A stretch of DNA of 64,000 nucleotides from Polaromonas sp. (GTDB taxonomy: Bacteria; Pseudomonadota; Gammaproteobacteria; Burkholderiales; Burkholderiaceae_C). Numbering within the stretch: the first letter of the stretch is position 1; each line of letters begins with the position of its first letter. Made by a program: the position numbers and the translations under genes. The stretch is from the NCBI GenBank assembly GCA_013297865.1, contig JAAFIP010000007.1, positions 62,001 through 126,000 of the forward strand. Direction: 5' to 3'. Shown in pieces: positions 59,168 through 64,000 of this stretch. The notes beneath the pieces are model-generated. The model ran no database searches. It was not told where the DNA came from and worked only from the letters and a program-made list of their open reading frames with translations.

Positions 59168-60253
59168 ATGCAGCAAAGCCATTCAACTCAAGGGCGGCCA
59201 TCGGCCCTTGCCTTGGTGTCACGCAGACGTTTGACAGGGGCGGCGCTGGCCTTTGCCATGCTCAATGCATGCGCTGCGCCAAGGCAGCGGGTTTTGGCAT
59301 TGCCCGTGCTGGACGGGCAGCCTCTGAGGGTGGTGTATGCACACAACCCCCGTTTTGAACGCCTGCCTGCTGCCCTGATGGCAGTCATTCTGGGCCGGGC
59401 ACAGGCCCTTTGCAAATTGCATTTGCGCTTGGAGCTGCAATTTGCAGCGCCGACAGAGCAGCCCATTGCCACACTGTTTCGTGGAGTGACGCCTGCAGTG
59501 TGGAACCCGTTGAAAGAAGCCACTTACGATGTAAAAAACAATACGGGAGACAGAGCGCTGTTGGTCAAAACGACGCGGCAGAGCCTGGCACGTAACCAAA
59601 GCGCTATACCTGCCCAAATTGCCTTCGCACAGCCGTATTTGCTGAGCAAAATACTGCCCACAAATGTAGCCAGTCTTTCTGAAGCGCTGGTGGATACGCA
59701 ACTGGAGCGTATGCGCTTGTGGATGGCGCTCAAAGGCCTAGATGGCCGCGCATTGCTTGACGAGAGCGTGTTCAACGAATATCTCGCATGGATCTATGCA
59801 CCGCGCACCGCGCCATGGCCTTATGAGATAGTGATCACGAACCAGTTGATTGCGAGTGTGGAGTATGTGGAGAATTCGATTCACACTGCTTTGCGCGGCG
59901 GCGTGAGCAACGGCTTGACGATGCAATCGCCCAGCTCGCGTTATGGCACGGTGTCGGTGCTGAGCATGTTTCCGTTCACGAGTCAGGACGCGGTTACCAG
60001 GCTGCTACGTGGCGATGTGCAGGGCCAGAGCACGGATGTTGTAGAGGCTGCGGCATCTCTTCTTGCACATGAGTTGGGCCATCAGTTGCTGCACTTGGGA
60101 CATCCTTTTGGCAGCGCAGCCTGTGTGATGAATCCGCCCCAGCTCTTGCAGTTCAGCGCATGGACGCGAGGCCTGAATGCGATGCAGTGTCCTGTTGGAA
60201 ACTCTGCGGAGAACAAGCCTGGTGTGGTACGGTTTAGTGCTGTAGACCAATAG
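59168..60253 (+). CDS. Putative zinc metalloprotease-like lipoprotein
   Basis: 361 residues from MQQSHSTQGRPS, with a GAGGAG-type site upstream. Twin-Arg-like SRRRLTG and a hydrophobic stretch ending in the lipobox LNAC (about 35) suggest export as a lipoprotein. Near residue 297, LLAHELGHQLLHLGHPFGS contains HExxH followed by further His residues, as in zinc proteases. The rest matches nothing I recognise. The stop TAG is supplied by a dispersed element, so the C-terminus may have been truncated or changed by it. Confidence 0.75.
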   Translation: MQQSHSTQGRPSALALVSRRRLTGAALAFAMLNACAAPRQRVLALPVLDGQPLRVVYAHNPRFERLPAALMAVILGRAQALCKLHLRLELQFAAPTEQPIATLFRGVTPAVWNPLKEATYDVKNNTGDRALLVKTTRQSLARNQSAIPAQIAFAQPYLLSKILPTNVASLSEALVDTQLERMRLWMALKGLDGRALLDESVFNEYLAWIYAPRTAPWPYEIVITNQLIASVEYVENSIHTALRGGVSNGLTMQSPSSRYGTVSVLSMFPFTSQDAVTRLLRGDVQGQSTDVVEAAASLLAHELGHQLLHLGHPFGSAACVMNPPQLLQFSAWTRGLNAMQCPVGNSAENKPGVVRFSAVDQ

Positions 60254-60284
60254 AATATCGCGGGGGCAGCTATTGTTTTTGTAG
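60236..60284. repeat. Dispersed 49-bp element, copy 15, at the end of the metalloprotease-like gene
   Basis: GTGCTGTAGACCAATAG, then AATATCGCGGGGGCAGCTAT and TTTTTGTAG. The TAG at 60251-60253 within it is the gene's stop codon. Confidence 0.85.
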
Positions 60285-60530
60285 TGTATTGTTATCTTCT
60301 GGCCTTTTTAACAGCCCGCGGCAATGCTTTTGTAGCTGAAGTTCACCCTGGACGGGCGATGGGACATGTCGCTGCAAAAAATCTCCGAAAACACGCGTGA
60401 TGCTTGGTAGTTATCTTGAGATGGTGGGCCGCGCCTTTCTGCGATTTTTTCATCGACACGCTCCCATCGCTTCACCCTGGCGGATGGGTTTGTTGAAAGC
60501 CCGCGCGCCGGGGGAGGACGGGGGATTCTT

Positions 60531-60580
60531 TGCACTCTGTGCGCTCTGCGCACTATGCGCACTATGCGCGATCCGTGCCT
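60531..60580. repeat. Imperfect 9-bp tandem repeats
   Basis: Units GCACTCTGT, GCGCTCTGC, GCACTATGC, GCACTATGC, GCGATCCGT. The sequence recalls one arm of the long inverted-repeat family (CTTTGCGCTCTTTGCG) and may be a solitary, amplified relic of it. Confidence 0.6.
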
Positions 60581-60764
60581 GCCTGCCCTGGAGTTGCAAG
60601 GACTTTGACAGGCTAGCCCAAACTGGGGGAGTAAGACCCTGACCGATCAAGGCCCAACAGCCCCACCGCGAAACCGCCGAGCGAAGCCCCAGCCAGTGAA
60701 GAGCACGCTGCACAGGTGACCTGGGGTGGTCCACCCAATCAGAGCGCCGGGCTCGAGGAACGGA

Positions 60765-60828
60765 AAAATTTGGGATCAGAACCGGGCGCTGTCTGAGCGC
60801 AGCGAGTTTGCCCGGTTCCCCAAATTTT
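60765..60828. repeat. Stem-loop element AAAATTTGGG...GCCCGGTT...AAATTTT
   Basis: Left arm AAAATTTGGG-ATCA-GAACCGGGC and right arm GCCCGGTTCCCCAAATTTT pair except for a 4-nt bulge; the loop contains GAGCGCAGCGAG. A MITE- or REP-like intergenic palindrome. Confidence 0.75.
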
Positions 60829-60870
60829 ACGTACCGCAGATGCTTCCCGCGAAGCGGGCCGGTGCTCGGG

Positions 60871-60992
60871 TGGACTACCCCAGGGCGCCTGGGCGGCGTG
60901 CGGACCCAGATCAGGAGCTACAAATGCCCAGTGAACCACCTCAGAGCACCTGGCCAGCGTGCGGCCCCAGATCAGCAACTACAGAAGCCAGA
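60871..60992. repeat. Two 61-bp imperfect direct repeats
   Basis: Units begin TGGACTACCCCAGGGCGCCT (60871) and TGAACCACCTCAGAGCACCT (60932) and share GCGTGCGG and CCAGATCAG with the same spacing. A third, partial unit may lie near 60728. Confidence 0.7.
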
Positions 60993-61028
60993 TAAACAGC
61001 AAAAGACACCGCTTTTACAAGCCAAACA

Positions 61029-61077
61029 AGCCCCCAGCCCAATAGAATATCGCGGGAGCAGCTATTTAATCCATAGC
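61029..61077. repeat. Dispersed 49-bp element, copy 16, upstream of cca
   Basis: AGCCCCCAGCCCAATAG, then AATATCGCGGGAGCAGCTAT and TTAATCCATAGC. It ends 36 bp before the cca start codon, so it lies in the promoter/leader region. Confidence 0.9.
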
Positions 61078-61113
61078 ATTTAACATCTCTTGCAAGCCCG
61101 CTACACTAACGCC

Positions 61114-62379
61114 ATGCAAACCTATTTAGTCGGCGGCGCGGTCAGGGATGCCCTTATGGGCCTGGAGGTGCGCGACCGGGATTATGTGGTGGTGGGGGCC
61201 ACGCCTGAGCAGATGGTGGCCCTGGGTTATCTGCCGGTGGGCAAAGACTTTCCGGTGTTTTTGCATCCCCAGACCCGCGAAGAATATGCGCTGGCGCGCA
61301 CTGAGCGCAAAACCGCCAAAGGCTACCACGGGTTTACCTTCCATACTGACGTAGACGTCACGCTGGAGATGGATCTGGTGCGGCGCGACTTAACTATTAA
61401 TTCGATAGCAGCAAAGCCAATCGATGAAAGCGCAGAAAGCCTGTTTTCTCCGCAAACCATCAACCAGTTTGCGCTGATCGACCCCTACCACGGCCAGCGC
61501 GACATCGCTGACAAAGTGCTGCGCCATGTGAGCCTGGCTTTTGCCGAAGACCCTGTGCGTGTTTTGCGGCTGGCGCGCTTTGCGGCGCGCTTTGCGGGCT
61601 TTAGCGTGGCGCAGGAGACTATGGCGTTGATGCGGCGCATGGTGGCTGCGGGCGAGGTGGACGCGCTGGTGGCCGAGCGCGTGTGGCAGGAGCTCTCGCG
61701 GGGGCTGATGGAGGCCAAGCCTTCGCGCATGTTTCAGGTGCTGCGCCAGTGCGGCGCGCTGCAGGTGCTGCTGCCCGAGGTGGACCGCCTGTGGGGTGTG
61801 CCGCAGCCCGAGGCGCACCATCCTGAGATCGACACCGGCGTGCACCTGATGATGGTGCTGGACATGGCAGCGCAGCTGAACGCACCGCTGTCCATGCGCT
61901 TTGCCTGCCTGATGCACGACCTGGGCAAAGGCACCACGCGCGAGGAAGAGTTGCCGCGCCATATCAATCACGAAAGCCGCAGCGTGGATCTGCTGCTGCC
62001 CATCTGCGAGCGCCTGCGCGTGCCGCTGGAGTGCAAGGAGCTGGCCGTGGTGGTAGCCAAGGAGCATGGCAACATCCACCGCAGCGCTACGCTGGACGCC
62101 AGCGCCGTCATGCGCCTGCTGGAACGCTGCGACGCGCTGCGCAAACCGGCGCGTTTTGAAGAGGCACTGCTGGCCTGTGAGTGCGATGCGCGTGGCCGCT
62201 TGGGCTTGCAAGAGCAGCCTTATCCGCAGCGCGAGCGCCTCTCTAGAGCACTGAAAGCCGCCTTGGCCGTGCCTACCGAGCCGATTGCTGCCAGCGCCAT
62301 CGCAGCGGGTGCAGTGGGGCCGAAGATTGGCGAGATGATTGCCCGGGAGCGTGTGAAGGCGATCGCGGCGGTGCTGTAG
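61114..62379 (+). CDS. cca: Multifunctional CCA-adding tRNA nucleotidyltransferase
   Basis: 421 residues from MQTYLVGGAVRDALMG; an ATG 24 bp upstream is unlikely. Class II nucleotidyltransferase head (VGGAVRD, then the metal-binding RDRDYVVVG near 27-35, RRDLTINSIA near 96), tRNA-binding neck, and a C-terminal HD phosphohydrolase domain (LMHDLGKGTTREEE near 271). It builds or repairs the 3' CCA end. Residues 103-120 after the RRDLTIN motif look expanded relative to the E. coli enzyme, but I could not tie them to a repeat. Confidence 0.96.
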   Translation: MQTYLVGGAVRDALMGLEVRDRDYVVVGATPEQMVALGYLPVGKDFPVFLHPQTREEYALARTERKTAKGYHGFTFHTDVDVTLEMDLVRRDLTINSIAAKPIDESAESLFSPQTINQFALIDPYHGQRDIADKVLRHVSLAFAEDPVRVLRLARFAARFAGFSVAQETMALMRRMVAAGEVDALVAERVWQELSRGLMEAKPSRMFQVLRQCGALQVLLPEVDRLWGVPQPEAHHPEIDTGVHLMMVLDMAAQLNAPLSMRFACLMHDLGKGTTREEELPRHINHESRSVDLLLPICERLRVPLECKELAVVVAKEHGNIHRSATLDASAVMRLLERCDALRKPARFEEALLACECDARGRLGLQEQPYPQRERLSRALKAALAVPTEPIAASAIAAGAVGPKIGEMIARERVKAIAAVL

Positions 62380-62445
62380 GGCGAGCCGGGCGGCGTTTTA
62401 ACTAAGTGCGATGGGTGCGGATAGTCCAGGGTCGCTTGCTATGCG

Positions 62446-62486
62446 CTAGAAGTCTTGGCTGTAGAAAGTAGCGTCAAGACTTCTAG
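62446..62486. terminator. Inverted repeat between cca and pfkB-like gene
   Basis: CTAGAAGTCTTG, 17 bp, CAAGACTTCTAG: perfect 12-bp arms between convergent genes. No T tract, so it may be a bidirectional or Rho-assisted terminator, or a small palindromic repeat. Confidence 0.55.
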
Positions 62487-62516
62487 GGCCTGAGCGCTGC
62501 ATGCAGTTGCTGTGCG

Positions 62517-63488
62517 TCAGCTACCCTGCACGCCCTGCGCAGCCAGCGTCTCATCCCAGGTAGCCGGGTCGCAACCTACACGCTGCACATTGATGCTGGC
62601 CGCTGTGACTGCGTGCGCCAAGGCGGCTTGCAAAACTTGCTGTGGCAGTCCCGTCTGCAATGCTTTCACAGAGAGCTGTTGCTGCTTGTCCAAATAAGCC
62701 AGCAGCGCAGCCAAAAAGCTGTCGCCCGCGCCCACCGTGTCTGCTACCTGAATGTTCTTGGGACTGGCTTGAAATACCTGTGCGTCACGCGTGAGCAGCC
62801 AGGCACCTGCGGCGCCCAGGGTCAAAGCAACCAGTTGGGTAGTGGAGGCCTGAAGCAGTCTGCGCGCAGCGGCCAGCGGGTCAGCCTCTTCCCAACCCAA
62901 ATCCTTGAGGTCATCGTCGCTGACTTTCACCATATGGGCCATCGCGCAGGCCTCCAGTACGCAGGCGCGGTACGGGGCCAGATCGGGGCAGACCACGGTG
63001 CGCAGATTGGCGTCTAGCGTGATACACACGCCGCGCGCCTGCGCCGCCTGCAGCAGCGCGCGGGTTTTGGGCCAGTCATCGGGCACCAGCATCAGGCAGC
63101 CGGTGTGCAGCACGGTGGTGGCCAGGGGCAGGGCGGCAATCGCCTCGGCCGTGCTGATGTCGCGGTCTGCCACGGCCTCGCGGTGGAAGGCATAGCTGGC
63201 TTTGCCCTGGGCATCCAGCTGCACCACGGCCATCGACGTGGGCAGGCCGCTGGGCTGCTCGCTGGCCAGCAGCACACCCTCGGCGCTGAGGATCTGGCGG
63301 TACTGCGCACCGAAACTATCGTGTGACAAAGGGTTAAGGTAACTGGTGGGCAAACCCTGGCGTGCAGCCGCCACACAGAAATTAAAAACCGATCCGCCCA
63401 GACAGGCTTGCGAATCTGTGCGCATGCTTTTCTGAGAGTAAGGACTCACAATGAGGTCGATCAAGGCCTCGCCATAACAGGTCAACAT
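62517..63488 (-). CDS. PfkB-family sugar kinase (fructokinase-like)
   Basis: 323 residues from MLTCYGEALIDLIV. PfkB signature 1 near GGSVFNFCVAAARQGLPTSY and signature 2 DTVGAGDSFLAALLAYLD near 252 with the catalytic Asp. Ribokinase fold; fructokinase is likely given the divergent sugar ABC binding-protein gene, but adenosine or other sugars are possible. A candidate LacI-type palindrome lies in the shared promoter region. Confidence 0.9.
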   Translation of the reverse strand: MLTCYGEALIDLIVSPYSQKSMRTDSQACLGGSVFNFCVAAARQGLPTSYLNPLSHDSFGAQYRQILSAEGVLLASEQPSGLPTSMAVVQLDAQGKASYAFHREAVADRDISTAEAIAALPLATTVLHTGCLMLVPDDWPKTRALLQAAQARGVCITLDANLRTVVCPDLAPYRACVLEACAMAHMVKVSDDDLKDLGWEEADPLAAARRLLQASTTQLVALTLGAAGAWLLTRDAQVFQASPKNIQVADTVGAGDSFLAALLAYLDKQQQLSVKALQTGLPQQVLQAALAHAVTAASINVQRVGCDPATWDETLAAQGVQGS

Positions 63489-63514
63489 GGGGGTATTACA
63501 CCGCAAATCACGCA

Positions 63515-63536
63515 GTCGAAACCTAGGGTTTTCGAT
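63515..63536. promoter_or_regulatory. Candidate LacI-family operator in the divergent sugar promoter
   Basis: TCGAAACC-TAGG-GTTTTCGA: near-symmetric arms TCGAAA and TTTCGA in the 152-bp region between the PfkB kinase and the sugar-binding protein gene. Symmetry and context suggest control by a sugar-responsive LacI-family protein, whose gene is not in the window. Confidence 0.5.
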
Positions 63537-63640
63537 AAATAAAACAAATTGATTTATTAAGTTGAAGCGTGAATAATGCACGCAGCCCGTCAATGGGCTG
63601 ATAAATCCATCCCATGTTTTCCCCATCCTAGGAGACCCGT

Positions 63641-64000
63641 ATGTCCTTCAAACTCAAAGCCACCTTGGTACTTGCTGGCCTCGCATTTGCCAGCGGCGCA
63701 GCCTTGGCGCAAAAGCAGCCGATCATCGGCCTGATCACCAAAACCGAGACCAACCCCTTCTTCGTGAAAATGAAGGAAGGCGCGCAGGCTGAAGCCAAAA
63801 AGATGGGCGCCAAGCTCATGACCGCATCGGGCAAAAAAGACGGCGACACCGCCGCGCAGATCGCTGCCATCGAGACCATGACCGCCGCTGGCGCTAAAAC
63901 CATTTTGATCACCTCCAGCGGCGATGCCATCATCCCCGCCGTGAAGAAGGCCCAGGAAAAAGGCGTGCAGGTCATCGCCCTGGACAGCCCGTTTGAAGGC
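63641..64000 (+). CDS. Sugar ABC transporter substrate-binding protein (RbsB/FrcB-like), 3' end outside window
   Basis: At least 120 residues, cut by the window edge. AGGAGA lies 5 bp before the ATG. Signal peptide about 1-22 (LVLAGLAFASGAALAQ), then a PBP type 1 fold: IIGLITKTETNPFFVKMKEG and DTAAQIAAIETMTAAGAKTI. KTETNPFF resembles fructose/ribose-binding proteins of the CUT2 class. With the divergent PfkB kinase, this suggests a fructose or pentose uptake system continuing to the right. Confidence 0.9.
   Translation, partial: MSFKLKATLVLAGLAFASGAALAQKQPIIGLITKTETNPFFVKMKEGAQAEAKKMGAKLMTASGKKDGDTAAQIAAIETMTAAGAKTILITSSGDAIIPAVKKAQEKGVQVIALDSPFEG

Larger units (their letters stand above)
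60254..61113. other. 860-bp repeat-rich gap before cca
   Basis: No gene can be supported. It holds the end of copy 15, a run of imperfect 9-bp tandem units (60531-60580, GCGCACTAT type), a long stem-loop (60765-60828), a pair of 61-bp imperfect direct repeats (60871-60992) and copy 16. Short open frames here are low-complexity by-products of the repeats. Confidence 0.75.

Noticed and set aside
60531-60580. Possible CRISPR or minisatellite
   Set aside because: Only about five 9-bp units with no spacers; reported as a simple tandem repeat.
61390-61450. A further dispersed element copy inside cca (TTCGATAGCAGCAAAGCCAA)
   Set aside because: Only scattered words match; the core CCCGCGATAT block and the 49-bp spacing are missing, and LTINSIA is native to the enzyme family.

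Overview
The window reads as chromosomal DNA of a betaproteobacterium of the order Burkholderiales, most likely family Comamonadaceae (Rhodoferax/Polaromonas-like). The basis is the gene families and their order (ahcY-tlyA-metF behind a SAH riboswitch, rplM-rpsI-bactofilin-erpA, anmK-M23 peptidase-tyrS, a paaABCDE operon), GC-rich coding DNA and a tandem-duplicated long UvrA. This placement is inference; no rRNA or tRNA gene was seen.

Layout. 1-11.6 kb: the 3' part of a double-length UvrA paralogue, then minus-strand accessory genes (a Bro-N protein and a DUF1016 nuclease, each behind an identical LexA-type box; a HAD phosphatase; an alpha/beta hydrolase), prfC and a ParD/ParE toxin-antitoxin pair with a palindromic operator. 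11.6-17.9 kb: a small lipoprotein, then a methyl-cycle block (SAH riboswitch, ahcY, tlyA, metF, rlpA, metY). 17.9-22.5 kb: the phenylacetyl-CoA epoxidase operon paaABCD-DUF3291-paaE behind a 32-bp perfect palindrome that abuts a TATAAT box. 22.5-30.6 kb: an unknown gene, a 14-repeat RCC1-like lipoprotein, rlmJ, rplM-rpsI, a DUF6776-like protein, a bactofilin and erpA. 30.7-41 kb: an antiporter, a YbdK-like ligase, a globin, anmK, an M23 peptidase, tyrS, VapBC, an ankyrin protein and dtd. 41-44.7 kb: a periplasmic binding protein plus hybrid histidine kinase module, flanked by direct repeats derived from the adjacent DUF1841 gene. 45-48.6 kb: a beta-ketoadipate-type thiolase, an intradiol dioxygenase, a RutE/HadB-like oxidoreductase and a TauE/SafE transporter. 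48.6-64 kb: an ABC exporter with a compositional break, lipid, queuosine, GST and cell-wall genes, fthC, a putative metalloprotease, a repeat island, cca, a sugar kinase and the start of a sugar ABC transporter.

The strongest unexplained signal is a dispersed element of about 49 bp, with 16 copies recognised by eye. Nine lie inside genes, where they are translated in five of the six possible frames. The sixth frame is closed by a stop codon in the consensus. In the two genes that read another stop-containing frame, the TAG has become CAG or TGG. Three more copies touch gene ends. This resembles in principle the protein-coding palindromic elements of Rickettsia, but I do not recognise this family under a name. 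Other repeat families are a pair of long inverted-repeat elements (42-bp perfect arms inside the paa operon), REP-like palindromes translated in frame inside UvrA, twin hairpins inside the DUF1016 gene, and a repeat island before cca.

Functionally, the paa operon and pcaF plus intradiol dioxygenase genes point to aerobic aromatic degradation converging on 3-oxoadipyl-CoA. The ahcY/metF/metY block recycles S-adenosylhomocysteine and supplies methionine. The uvrA, Bro-N and DUF1016 genes suggest a DNA-damage-responsive neighbourhood at the left end.
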